DNA from: Acorus gramineus
Lineage: Eukaryota; Streptophyta; Magnoliopsida; Acorales; Acoraceae
NCBI GenBank assembly: GCA_030737835.1
Contig: CM060853.1
Coordinates: 9,198,134 to 9,262,133, forward strand
Reading direction: 5' to 3'
DNA: 64,000 bases
Part shown: one piece after another, positions 1 through 11,943 of the stretch
How positions within the stretch are numbered: position 1 is the stretch's first letter
How the letters are laid out: every line of letters begins with the position of its first letter
Translations under genes and position numbers: made by a program
Notes under the pieces: model-generated
What the model saw: the letters and a program-made list of their open reading frames with translations, nothing else
Told to the model about the DNA's origin: nothing
The model's database searches: none

Positions 1-115
1 TTGATAAAATTTGAGCGATGTTTTTTGCAAGAAACAAAAATTGAGCTGCTATACCGTACTAGAGTTGCAATTCTAGAGTTGCAGTGAGTCTTTTATTCAA
101 GATTAAGAAGCCAAC

Positions 116-3100
116 CTTTCTTTACCGTACTGTCATCCATAGCTTTGTATTCCATGTTCTTCAAAGCAAGTTCTACACCATATCCACCCAAGTTTAGAGC
201 ATCCTGAGTACCAACGGAAGCACAACTGCCAGTCACAGCCTCACATCCCGAAGGCAATACAGGTCTAACCACATATCTTACTCTTCCCTGATGCAAGACA
301 AGCCCTTATGAGAAACCATGAGCACACAAGAAGGCAAGGCGGTGTACAAACAGAATTATCAAATCAATGATCACCATAAAAGGACAAGTAGCAGTAAATC
401 ACACACAATGAGAAGGAAGTGGAATAACAGTGATTTTCCTGCCAAAGCACAAGTCCAATGAAGGATGTAAAAAGGCATCAAGATCTGAATTAGAAATTTC
501 ATCATATATGCTTGTGGTTTACAATGAGAAGGCTAAACAAAGCTATACAAGAGATGAAGAAAGCAACTACAGCTTTACGACAAATATAAAAAATAAAAAA
601 AAGCAACCCTACAAGGGATAAGTTATACACCAATGGAAAGGGTGATCCATTTGTAATGTCAAGTCACAGTCGATATATTTCATTCAAATGTTGTATATTT
701 GCAAAATCTATAAGGATGATTAAAATGGATAATGATCTGTGTCCAAAAATATATATATATATTTGATAAAATATGCATGTTGCAGGTCTGCCTAGATAAT
801 ACTCTGTTCACGTATGCATATATTTAGAAGGAAAATAACCTATATACACGTGAAGTGAAATGTACAATTGCATGCAAATGTAACAACAAGAAAAATGCAT
901 TCTGGCCATGTTGGACTGGCGCTCTTCACCTTCTTGGATGAATCTGCAAGGACAGCATGGAACTCTTTAAAACAATCTGTCCCAAGAGCCCCATATAATA
1001 TTGCGACTGGACTTGATTTGCTTGAATTCAAATGCACATGATCAAAGTCAAATATTTCAGGCTGTTCAGAAGAATCCTCAGCTCTGCCAACAAACAAGAT
1101 CTATATTTCAAACATGGGTCTACAATTATGGTATGAAGTCTTAGACACTAAGCAAGTACATTTAACTTACAATTTAGTAGGTGAGCTAAGCCACTTAAGG
1201 AGTTCAGGAAGATCAAAAAATAATGCAGCACCGGTATCTACCCAGCAACATTTTCCTCCAGGACTCTTTGGGTTCACATTCGTGAGTAAACTCTCTCCGA
1301 TTTTGCTTCCAGAGCTTGCATAGGATTTCAAAGCATCCTCCTCATATAATAAATTGGTTTCATCTGCTAGAGGAAAAGAGGATAGGGAATCCACAGCCAA
1401 CTGCCGATAAACCACCAGGTGAGGAGAGGCTGACCGAAGAGTGAGAGAAAATTCAAATATTGAGCCCAATGGCTCACTTAGGAGGAAGCGCCCATGTTTG
1501 ACAATTTTCTGAAGGCAACACTTTGCAGTCAAACAACTAGCATCATCATTTGAATCTACCCAAATTCCAATGAACTCCCAAAATAGATCCTTCCACTCTT
1601 TAGATAATAACTCGCTGTTGTTAAGCACACAAACAACTTCAGTCACAGTTTTTAAAACAAATACTCAACTTGAAAGAGTTAAGAGAGCATAATCATTAGT
1701 TCATAAAAAAATTGCAGTTGAAATTTGAAAGCCAATGAATGTTTGTTATTAAAAAGATCATGATGAAAATATGAGGCATTTCAAAATCAAGCAAAAACAT
1801 AAAAAAATATCTTTATACTAATATAAATTTAATAAGTTAAAAGGCACCCCAAGACTATAGAGACTGAATGACCAAAGTGACGCAAAAAAAAAAAAAAAAA
1901 ATTAGGTCTTTGTAGATAGTTATTTTGTTAACAACAATTGCATGAGCGGCAATTAGTTGAGAACCTCCCTATATGGATCGAGATCACTAGTCCAGCTCCT
2001 GTCATTCACAAGTAAGTAGACCATTTCAGAGTCAGCTCAGTTGTGCCCCATTGGCCTTTGGTTACCTCTGTAGGCTTTATACAGATTTTGGTCAAGATCT
2101 GAACTGGCAGTGAAATGAATTGCCCCTTAAGTGATTGTATATAAATAAAAAAATGCAACATCAATAGTAGGATGAACAGAGGAAGGACTGATATTCGTAT
2201 AATGGGATACAAATACAACAACAACAAACCCTTGGGGTCGCCTGGATAAAACATATTTTTTGCCATTCATCTCTATTAAATTTCACAGATGTGCAACCAA
2301 CATGTTCTTCCTCATTATCACCATCCAAATATGTTTTGGCCTCTATATCCTTCTACTGACCAGTGCACACACTGTTTTTTTTTTTACTGAAAGGTCGGCG
2401 ATCGCCCTCATTTTATTAAAAGTGAAAGCCAGAACATAGAAAACAAGGAAAAAATGAAAAGAGATGAATGCAAACAGCATAAAGGGAAAGATAATCAGTC
2501 CCTCAAAAGGGGGGCCAAAGAAGAGAGCCCCACGCGAATTAATCTAAAATCTGCCCCCCCCCCCCCCCCGATCCTAACAGACCAGTGCACACACTGTTAT
2601 CCAATGCAAATTCCCAAATCATCTCAAATGATTTTCCCTCATCTCATGTTCTATTAGAACATCTAATTTTCTACAAATATAGTCAATTTGTACAATAGGA
2701 TAATTGAATTGCTAAGAGAAGGAGAATTTATTGCATAGTTGGATTCATTAACCAAACCCCCAAATTATTGGGAAGTCTATTCAATTTAAATGCATGCATT
2801 CTGGTTTGTGGCATATACTTCATGCTTCAGCATTTTTGACTGGTCAAAAGGAAAACACCAAGTAATCTTATTTACATGCATGCATTTCATGCATGTATAT
2901 CTTCCACCACACTTAAGGAAAAATGGTGGATCACATAACTCCCATCAACGTCAGTGAAGGATCTCAACTCCCAAGTCTCACAACCCTAAGCTGTAGAAGT
3001 CTTAGTTTTCTTTACCGCGCGACCCCCAAGGTTTTCAATACCACTGACTGCTACACAAAACATGGTACCTCAGCTAGAGCGCCTCCTAGGTACATAATAC

Positions 3101-4626
3101 TAGGTACTTAAGTACATGCCTCTGACTGGATTCAATTCCTGAAATGAATGCATACCCTCCTAACTGATAAAACTGCCTAATTTTCATCCCATTATACATA
3201 GGTATTTAACATGAACAACTCCAAGTAGGAAAGAGAGGTGATTCATTGTGGAGTGTATATATATATAGGTATTTAACACCAACAACTCCAAATATATCTT
3301 AAAGGTTGAGAAGATCCTGATCTTCGAGAGGTGTTTCATGTGGAGTAAGGTTGTGATGTACCAGGACGGAGTGGTCCATCCCTTACGAACCACTCCGTGC
3401 TTTTCTTTTCTTATTATGTCTTTCTTTTCCTTTTGCTTTTGTTACAAATAGTATATCAATCTTAATAAAATTGGTGGACACCACCTTTGGATAAAGAAAA
3501 CACCAACAACTCCAAATGAGCTATTGCTCAAACAAAAAACACAAACAATACCTACTGCCATTTTTCTTCTTCTTTTGTAGGATGCCTACTGTTTTATCAA
3601 ATATATACATACATACATGTACATACACATATATGCACACATACATACATGTGTGTGTGTACATATGTACATATGTATATGTATGCATTTATTATATGGT
3701 TCTTTTTTGTGTCTGGCGGGAAAGGTTGTCTGGAGAGGCCTCAAAGAGACAACGAGTCTCAAAAACAATTTCCCCTCACTCGAGCAAATGTAGGAGGCAG
3801 ACGTCTTTAAAAAAAAGGGACCACAGCAAAAAGGCGAAGATCTCTCAAATCTTCAACCCGACCATGGCATGGGCAATATGGCTTGCAAGTTGCAAGCAAC
3901 CATGTCATTCTTAACGGAGCCACCTTTTACATTGAGAAGGTATGGGATTTGATGGAGAGATTCAATTCGGATTGTGGTCGTTTTTGCGAAAGGGCCTCTA
4001 ATGTGCGGTTTGAGTGGAATAGACTAATGATTCAAAAGTAATTCTTTGTGGTTGGGGCGGCATTGAGTTGACAGCTCGTCTTTGTCTATGCCCCTTCCTT
4101 TCTTTTTTTACCCCATACTCTCTATCCCCTCTTCCTTTTGTTTTGTTGGCTATATACCACTTGTTTCTCAACTAGTGAATGGCCAGTCCTTCATTTCCAA
4201 ATGTATAAATGTATTTTTTTTTCTTTTTTTTCTTTTTCTAGAAGCAACAACAATAACATGCACTTCTTATTTCTTAATCAGATCAATGAAGAAACTCAAT
4301 AAAAATTAAAATTTTCCATTTCAAAGAATCAATCATGCATTCATATAATACAAAAACAATGCCAAGTCAATGCATTTTTTCTTACAAAAGAAACAAAAAC
4401 ATAAAATTCACCAAAACCAATCCATTCTCACAAAACAACAACCATACCCAGCTTCCAACAAGAGAGGCGTCCCCGACCACTTGGACCGAAGAGAGACCTG
4501 CACGTTCTTCGGCCTTCTGTTGCTCTCCGCCGAAGCCGAGGTTCCAAGCGCGCAAAGAACGACGAGAAACAACACAAAAGCGAACAGAGGAAACCTAGAT
4601 CTCGAACAAAAGCCCATTTTTGTCAT
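116..4626 (-). CDS. UGGT: UDP-glucose:glycoprotein glucosyltransferase, N-terminal part (runs off left edge)
   Basis: ER-lumen folding sensor that re-glucosylates misfolded N-glycoproteins so that calnexin/calreticulin rebind them (plant EBS1 family). Exons on the minus strand: 4626-4448, 1614-1171, 1083-930, 287-116, all with GT-AG borders and continuous frame. Together they encode about 316 residues, against roughly 1,600 for the full family. The start gives a signal peptide (hydrophobic [15 protein letters not shown]), followed by NRRPKNVQV and [16 protein letters not shown]. Later come [59 protein letters not shown] and [19 protein letters not shown], all hallmarks of the UGGT thioredoxin-like N-terminal domains. 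The catalytic GT24 domain lies beyond the window. Intron 1 (1615-4447) is 2.8 kb and carries several retroposon insertions. No frame break is visible in these exons. Confidence 0.93.
2377..2579 (-). mobile_element. 5'-truncated LINE 3' end in UGGT intron 1
   Basis: A 203-bp insertion flanked by a perfect 19-bp target duplication GACCAGTGCACACACTGTT at 2358-2376 and 2580-2598. A poly-T stretch at the left end is a poly-A tail on the minus strand, so the element is inserted antisense to the plus strand and in the same orientation as UGGT. Next to the tail is a GGTCGGCGATCGCCCTCATT segment followed by TTTATTAAAAG, resembling the insertion at 27263-27399. The other end holds a C17 run (about 2,552-2,568). 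A truncated LINE is the likeliest identity. Confidence 0.75.
3294..3498 (+). mobile_element. Short non-LTR retroposon in UGGT intron 1
   Basis: A 205-bp insertion flanked by a perfect 19-bp direct repeat AACACCAACAACTCCAAAT (3275-3293 and 3499-3517). The right end reads AATAAAATTGGTGG...ATAAAGAAA, an A-rich tail like those of plant LINE 3' ends. No tRNA-like box B was seen, so a 5'-truncated LINE fits better than a SINE. Confidence 0.72.
3598..3692. repeat. Degenerate TACA/TG/TATG microsatellite
   Basis: Alternating purine-pyrimidine tract of ACAT, GTGT and TATG units inside UGGT intron 1. Ordinary simple repeat. Confidence 0.8.
3840..4080 (+). pseudogene. Possible LINE ORF2 C-terminal remnant
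   Basis: In one plus-strand frame the stretch reads like the end of a plant LINE polyprotein (for example [18 protein letters not shown] and [12 protein letters not shown] followed by a stop). It sits in the UGGT intron and has no clear ends or target duplication. The resemblance is weak and was judged by eye only. Confidence 0.3.
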
Positions 4627-5783
4627 TCGATTGAAACCGAGCGAGATGAGATCGACTTTGGATTCTATGGAAGATCCATGCGACCTCCGAAAGGGGAGAC
4701 TTTGAATCTAGGGTTAGGGTTTCCGTTCGAGAGATCTCACACAGTACGAGTGAGGGTTTTAGAAGGGGATCGATTGACGGGATGATACGGGGATCTCTGA
4801 AGACGAGAGTGGCATTTTACGTAAATAAGGAATGTCACGAAGACTTGATCCCGAGGTCCATTGATCGGACGGTGCTGATGGTTTGGACAATGTTCAGTGA
4901 TGCAGAAATGGACGGTTATGATTTCTCCACGTGATTATAAAAATGCATTCATTTATTCTCTCATTAATTAGTTAACTATGTATACTTTCCTATATCTGAC
5001 AATTAATTCTATTATAAAATAAATCGGAAAATTTATGCCTTTTATAAAATAATAATATCTTTATTAATTAAACATATATTTTTTAAAATATGGGCTTTTC
5101 TTATGGAAATGCTCTTTTTTTTTTTTTTTCATTGGTTGATTTATACATTGTATTAGTGGAGTGTATATTACTAATATATAATTCATTACTATAAACATTT
5201 GATATGTCATTAATGTATCACGTATAAACTATACTTTTTTCAACCATTTTAATAATATTTTTGTTGAAAACAAACTCCAATCACATGGAGAAAACAAAAT
5301 GAACCGGCGTTTGAACATTCACCTCATGTCAATACTAACATATGATAATAACTATTCTTTAATAATATCTGTTTGAACAATCAACATAACATATGACTTT
5401 GATCCTCATATTACATTGAAACACTAAAAATATGTATTTTATTAGACAAACATGTATTTTTAAAAATTCAAAACTACGACTGGATATATACATCATTTTC
5501 TTAATTCACACAAGATATATACTAGGTGACTTTTGTTGCACAGATTACACATGGAAGTATAACAACACTGCATTCAAGCATGCCTGAGAGAGACTGCAAA
5601 CAAAATTTTCTCAGGAGCCTCAACTTTATAACCCAAACCAGTCCTACAACCCAGTTTTAACAACCAACTTGAATAAATAAAATAAAAACACATCAATAAC
5701 AATAATAAAAACATAAATCAATAAAACACACAGTGCTACAAATCACAACAAATATTTCAAGACAAACACAACAGAACCTTCTC
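4627..5783. other. Intergenic: UGGT upstream region and CARB 3' flank
   Basis: About 1.15 kb between the UGGT start codon and the CARB stop codon. The UGGT-proximal 200 bases are of moderate G+C and hold a telo-box. From about 4,930 the sequence is strongly AT-rich with poly-T runs. The last 250 bases before CARB would be its 3'UTR. No gene seen. Confidence 0.6.
4708..4722 (-). promoter_or_regulatory. Telo-box in UGGT upstream/5'UTR
   Basis: Read on the gene strand this is AAACCCTAACCCTAG, containing the AAACCCTAA telo-box, about 85 bp upstream of the UGGT ATG. Telo-boxes are known near start sites of plant housekeeping and translation-related genes. A role here is inferred. Confidence 0.45.
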
Positions 5784-8700
5784 TCACTGCAGAGAAGTCA
5801 TGGTCGGCGACGCCGCCGACGTCTTCTGGGCGGGCTCCAAAACCTCGGCCTCCACGAAGAAGTCCTGCAACGCCATCATCTTGATTGAGCTGTTCTTGAG
5901 GCTCCTGATCGCCTCGACGGTCGCGCGCGCCCCAGCAACTGTGGTGATGATCGGGACCTTGTACGCGAGCGCCATCCGCCTCAGTCGCATCCCATCGATC
6001 TGATCCAACGCGTCCCCCGAGCTCGTTATCACCATCAGCTGCACCTGCCCGTTCGCCACCATGTCCCCCGCATGCGGCCTCCCCTCATGCATCTTCAGCA
6101 CCCGCTCCGCCGGCACCCCTTCCAGCTCCAGCACGTGCGCGGTCCCTGAGGTCGCCACGATCTCGAACCCCAGCTCCACGAACCCCCTCGCGATCGAGCC
6201 CAGGTGGGGCTTCGCCAGGTCGTTCAGGCTCAGGAAGACCGTGCCCTCGAGCGGCAGTTTCTGGCCCGCCGCGATCTGTGCCTTCGCGAAGGCCAGCGGG
6301 AACTCGTAGTCGATCCCCATCACCTCCCCGGTGCTCCGCATCTCAGGGCCGAGGAGGATGTCGCAGCCTTGGAACTTGTCGAACGGTAAGACCGCCTCTT
6401 TCACAGACACGTGTTTCGGGATCACCTCCTCGGTGAAGGAGATCTCGGGGAGCGTCTTCCCCGACATCACGAGCGAGGCGTACTTTGCCAGGGGATGTCC
6501 GATCGCCTTTGACACAAAAGGTACGGTCCGCGATGCACGGGGGTTCGCCTCGAGGAGGTATATGTCCCTGGAAGCGGTGATCGCGTACTGGCAGTTCATG
6601 AGCCCAACGACGCGGAGCTTCTGAGCGAGCTTCACTGTCCATTCCCGAATCTTGGCAAGGCACGAAGCGGGGATGGTTTTGGTCGGGAGGGAGCACGCGG
6701 AGTCGCCTGAGTGGACACCGGCCTGCTCGATGTGCTCCATGATCCCGCCGATCACGACATTACCTGATGCATCAGCGAGCGCGTCCACGTCGATCTCCAC
6801 CGCGTCTGATAAGTACTTGTCAACCAAGACTGGCCTCTCCGGATCGACCTCAACTGCCGTCTCGAGATACTTGATGAGCTTGTCATCGCTGTATACGATC
6901 TCCATCGCGCGCCCACCCAGGACATAGGATGGGCGGACCACAACGGGGTAGCCAATCTCCGAGGCAATGCGGAGGGCATCCGCATCAGACTTCGCTATCC
7001 CTCCTTTCGGTTGGTCGATCTCAAGCTCCTTGATAATCGCGTTGAACCTCTCCCTGTCCTCAGCCGCATCAATGGAGTCAGGGGACGTACCCCATATTTT
7101 GACGAAGCCCAATCCACTGGCGGTCTGGATCTTGTTCTCTTCCAGGTATTGTTGGATGGGGAGAGCAAGCTTGAGAGGGGTCTGGCCACCGAATTGGACG
7201 ATGATGCCGTCTGGCCTCTCGAGGTCGATGATGTTTTTGATGTCCTCGACTGTTAGTGGCTCAAAGTAAAGGCGATCACTGGTGTCGTAGTCTGTTGAAA
7301 CAGTCTCCGGGTTAGAGTTCACCATGATTGTCTCATATTCTCCCTGGAAGAACACGCACAACATATTTTCTGATATGCATCAGTACATTAGGAAGTGAAG
7401 CAGAAATTTTAGTTTCTTCTTATTATTTTTTACTATTTTAAAAGGATTTCAGTCATAAGAGAAAGTGATTGTTCTTTTAGACAAATAAATGATCTAATAT
7501 GAGAAACATGAGCTGAACATATAAAAAAGAAACTAATAATAAACAATGAAGAAGTCAGAAAAGCAGAAAATTTTAACCCAAGGAATCATTCAATCTGTTG
7601 TAAAAATGTAAAACTTGATATGTATTAAAAAAAACGCATACCCGAAGTGCGAAAGAGGCATGACAGCAGCAGTAGTCAAACTCGATACCCTGACCAATTC
7701 TGTTTGGCCCACCACCCAAAATCATCACTTTAGGCCGCAGAGTGGGGTTTGACTCGCACTCATAATCATAAGATGAGTACAGGTATGGGGTGTCTGCCTC
7801 AAATTCTGCTGCACAGGTGTCAACCCTCTTGTACGCAGGGATCAGACCAAGCGACAATCTCCTCGAACGAACCTCACCTTCAGTGGATTTGGCTGCATAA
7901 GCAATTTGTTTGTCACTAAATCCCCTCCTCTTCACCTCAAGCAAGTCCTCCTTCGTCAGTTGGGATAAAATTTGTGACATGAGGAACTGTTCCACATCCA
8001 CTAACTCTTTAAGCTGCGAAAGGAACCATTTGTCATAAAAGCTCAATTCATGAATTTCATCCACTTTCATCCCCTTTTTCATAGCGGCGTAGATTACATG
8101 GATGCGGTCGGGACTCGGAACACGGAGGTTATACTTTAGCTGATCCCAGTCCATGTTTGGTTCCTTTACAGGTGCACAACCCCAACCGGAATACCCAAGC
8201 TCAAGTGACCGAACTGCCTTTTGAAAGGACTCTTGAAATGTTCTTCCCATAGCCATTGCTTCACCAACGGATTTCATTTGTGTTGTAAGGATGGGTTCAG
8301 ATCCAGGGAACTTTTCAAATGCAAATCGAGGTATCTGCATATGCATAGAGGAAAAACTCAGGATTGACGGCATAATAGGGGAAAAAAATAATAACAGTGC
8401 ACAATCCATACAACCCAAAGATCTTCCAGGCAAAACTCACAAAAGAATATCAATATTGATAAGCTAAAGAATAGCAGGCAACACCAGATTATAGTTCATC
8501 TTTGAATGAGTGCAATCACTAAAGTGTCAGTGCAGCACCCACATGTGTCTCTTTCTCAACCATCTCACTCCTACATTTTTCTTCCTTTTCTTTTTTGATA
8601 GGTAAAGTAATAAATAATCACCATTATCTTCTTCAAAGGTCAGAATTTTGCACGTTTGACGTATGAGAAACTACTAATCAAGGCAGTATATGCTCATATT

Positions 8701-11700
8701 CATGAATACTGACCATAAATCCAATGCATGCATCAAATTTCATAGTGGAATATTGTAGATGAATCAATTATACACCTCCTTGGGTACCAAACTAGCATTT
8801 CTCTTCTTGCATCATGTTGATTTTAATTGCTGGAAGGAGGGAATAAAGTAGATGTAGGTAGCAGTATTAGGAACCTTAGTAATCCTTCAAAGCTTTAAGA
8901 ATATCTCATCAGATGAACAAGTGGTGAATATGAAAAAATAATTGAAGCAACAAGTACTTCAAAATTGACGAATTCCATATTTTCTAAAGCAGTCGGTCAA
9001 GTTCACTGGACTACATGGACCAAATATTCTGAATTCTAGGCCATTTTAAGCAGTCATCATTGAGCCTTGTTATTTACATGCCCCTCTTAGATATTCTGCC
9101 AGCAGCAGCCTTTAAAAAGTAATGTGCCAATTTTTCTTTCAATTCTTACAAGTAAAAAAGGAAAACAAATAAAAAGCAAGTGACAGCATAACATCATGGA
9201 TTTCCAATGAGGTTTTAATATATTTCCAGTGATGGAGACCGACTCTTGATCTCATATTTGTAACGGGAGTATAAAACATCCATTTGACTGGAGATGGAAT
9301 CTGGGTAACCTGCATGACAGATATTATTCCCTTGCATGTTCTCTCATGGAAAGATCTAAGCATATTCAAAAAAAATTCTGAAATACTAACATATGCATAA
9401 AAAATTTCAAAAGAAGCGACAGAAGTATAGATCAATTTCCCACTCTTGCAACTCATGAACATCGACTTAGATGAGTCATCAAGGTCGCTACTAACTTTCA
9501 TCATATAGGAATTATAGTTCTGTTCATACATTCCAAACTTCATTATGTGGCATTCAATGAAGCCCTGTTGGAAGAGAACATTGACGACCTTTAGAAAGAG
9601 CAGATATATAAACAAGAAGGTTGACTAAGAAGCCAACAAGTAGTGGTAAATGAAAAATCTCAAGTTATCAACATAAATCCTCAGATGTCACAATTACCAG
9701 AGATTTTTTTATGCATCCAGCATACACAAAAAATCGCCCATAAGGAAAGAGTACTTGAGAAGTGCATAACTGCTACACAACTTCCCCAAAACGATGTAGG
9801 CCTATTTATCAATCCAACTACACAACCTCCCCAGAAATCTATAAATATTGCAGCTAAGCTTCTTTCTTCGTTCCTTTAGATAAAAAAAGGTCCAGAACTC
9901 ACAAATATATTCCTCATAAGATAGGAGAATCCTCAACTACCTGATCATTCAGAGACTGATCCAAGTATAAGCCAGGCTACTCTTATGATGTTCAGATGAT
10001 CAAATTGGGTAAAATATCTAAATTCCATCTGCATCTGATGCTCAAACTTAGTGAACAATCAATAGAAACGCAATAACAACTTCCTAACATAACCCAACAA
10101 TAACTTACTAAGAAGTTAACACCTTTCTTCTCTTGCACCTTATCACAGGTTTAAATGATCATGACCAAGAAAGAAGGTTGCACAGTGAATTGAACCTTAC
10201 TAAGATAGAAGGTGAATCTTTACAGAATCAACCACACAACAAACATGGAAGTTAACTGGAAAACAGAATCCAGAATCCTCTGAAAAACTAGACATACGAC
10301 CCCGTCCCCTTCTTCAGTATGAATTTTTTTGCTCCACCTCAGACACGCACATCAATTACTATAAGTAGAACACTTGTTCTTCAACCAACGCATTTCTTTC
10401 ATTCATTAATTTCCACATTTATTTTCCCCATTTAGTAAAAAGGATATGTCCCACATTAAGAAGGCCAGAACTCTCATTCTCACATGTCCCGTTCAAGTTT
10501 TTTTTTTTTTTCCTCGTTCTCCATGTCCTGTCCAAATTGCTCTAGCAGACCCATACATGATACAAAACGCAATCATCTTAAAAATGACAAACCATGGAAC
10601 AAAAAACAAAATTTGCACACCAAATGAAGGGAGAACAAAAGAAAAACAAAATTTCTCACTTTTGTCACGACATAATCGATGGATGGCTCGAAACTCGCAG
10701 GGGTCTTCTTGGTGATGTCATTGGGTATCTTATCAAGCGTATACCCCACAGAGAGCTTGGCCGCCATCTTCGCAATGGGAAACCCTGTCGCTTTCGACGC
10801 AAGAGCTGACGACCTCGACACCCTCGGGTTCATCTCAATAATCATCACCTCCCCATCCACTGGGTTCACCGCAAACTGCACATTCGACCCCCCACACTCC
10901 ACCCCAATCTCCCTTATGATCGCCACCGAGTAGTCCCTCAGCCTCTGGTACTCCTTATCCGTCAGCGTCTGCGCGGGCGCGACCGTAATCGAATCCCCCG
11001 TATGAACCCCCATTGGGTCAACATTCTCGATCGAGCAAATGATCACCACATTATCCGCCAAGTCCCGCATCACCTCCAACTCATACTCCTTCCACCCAAG
11101 AAGCGATTTTTCAATCAAAACCTGTGAAGTCAGGCTCGCAGCAATCCCCGCCTTGCATATCGCCTCAAACTCGTCCTTATTGTACGCGATCCCACCGCCC
11201 GTCCCCCCAAGAGTGAACGCCGGCCGCACGATCAGCGGGTACACGCCCCCAATGGACTCGGCAATGGACAGACACTCTTCAATGGTGGTGCCAATGCCGG
11301 AAGGAGGGGTCTTGAGCCCGATCTTCGCCATGGCCCTCTTGAACAGGTCACGGTCCTCCGCCTTCCGGATCGCCTCGAGATTCGCGCCGATGAGGGAGAC
11401 GCCGTGCCTGTCTAGGGCGCCGGAGTCGGAGAGGGCGACGGCGAGGTTGAGCGCGGTCTGGCCACCCATGGTGGGGAGGAGGGCGTCGGGGCGCTCGGCA
11501 GCGATGACGCGCTCGACGAGGTCGGGCGTCATCGGGCCGACGTAGGTGCGGTGGGCGGTGCCCGGGTCGGTCATGATCGTCGCCGGATTGGAGTTGACGA
11601 GGACGACCTCGTATCCCTCCTCGGTCAGGGCTTTGCAGGCCTGGGTTCCCGAGTAGTCGAACTCGCACGCCTGACCGATCACGATCGGGCCCGCGCCGAG

Positions 11701-11943
11701 GATCATGATCTTCTTGATGTCCGTGCGCTTGCCGCCGCCTCGGGATTCGTGCGGCGCGGGAGAGACGGAGGAACATCGGGTGGTCAGGAGGGGTTGGTCG
11801 TGGTGGCGGCGGCGGAGGAGGGGGCGGCGGAGGTGGTGGGGGAGGGGGCGGAGGTGGTGATGGGAGGCGGAGGAGAGGCGGCGGCGGTGGTGGTGGTGGG
11901 GGGAGGGGAGGGGTTTGGAAGAGGAGGAGAGGCGGAGAGCCAT
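5784..11943 (-). CDS. CARB: Carbamoyl-phosphate synthase large subunit, chloroplast
   Basis: Makes carbamoyl phosphate from bicarbonate, ATP and ammonia delivered by the small subunit (CARA), feeding arginine and pyrimidine synthesis in the plastid. Three exons: 11943-10660, 8334-7642, 7343-5784; 1,178 residues, close to the plant family's usual length. Residues 1-75 are rich in Ser, Arg, Pro and His, as in a chloroplast transit peptide. The first ATP-grasp half shows [46 protein letters not shown] and [18 protein letters not shown]. The oligomerisation region follows. The second half has [52 protein letters not shown] and [17 protein letters not shown]. The C-terminal MGS-type regulatory domain has [14 protein letters not shown] and [20 protein letters not shown]. 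Exons 1 and 3 are strikingly G+C-rich. At the exon 2/3 join (FALR|GEYETIM) the protein seems one residue shorter than relatives. Confidence 0.96.
8335..10659 (-). other. CARB intron 1 (2.3 kb)
   Basis: AT-rich intron with a GTGAGA donor (minus strand) and a CAG acceptor. It contains no recognised gene or intact element; its many small open frames lack codon bias or family motifs. Confidence 0.8.

Noticed and set aside
2550-2570. C17 run as a functional element
   Set aside because: Ordinary homopolymer at the end of a truncated retroposon; nothing else supports a function.
5800-6927. Several plus-strand open frames opposite CARB exon 3
   Set aside because: Shadows of the G+C-rich CARB coding strand.
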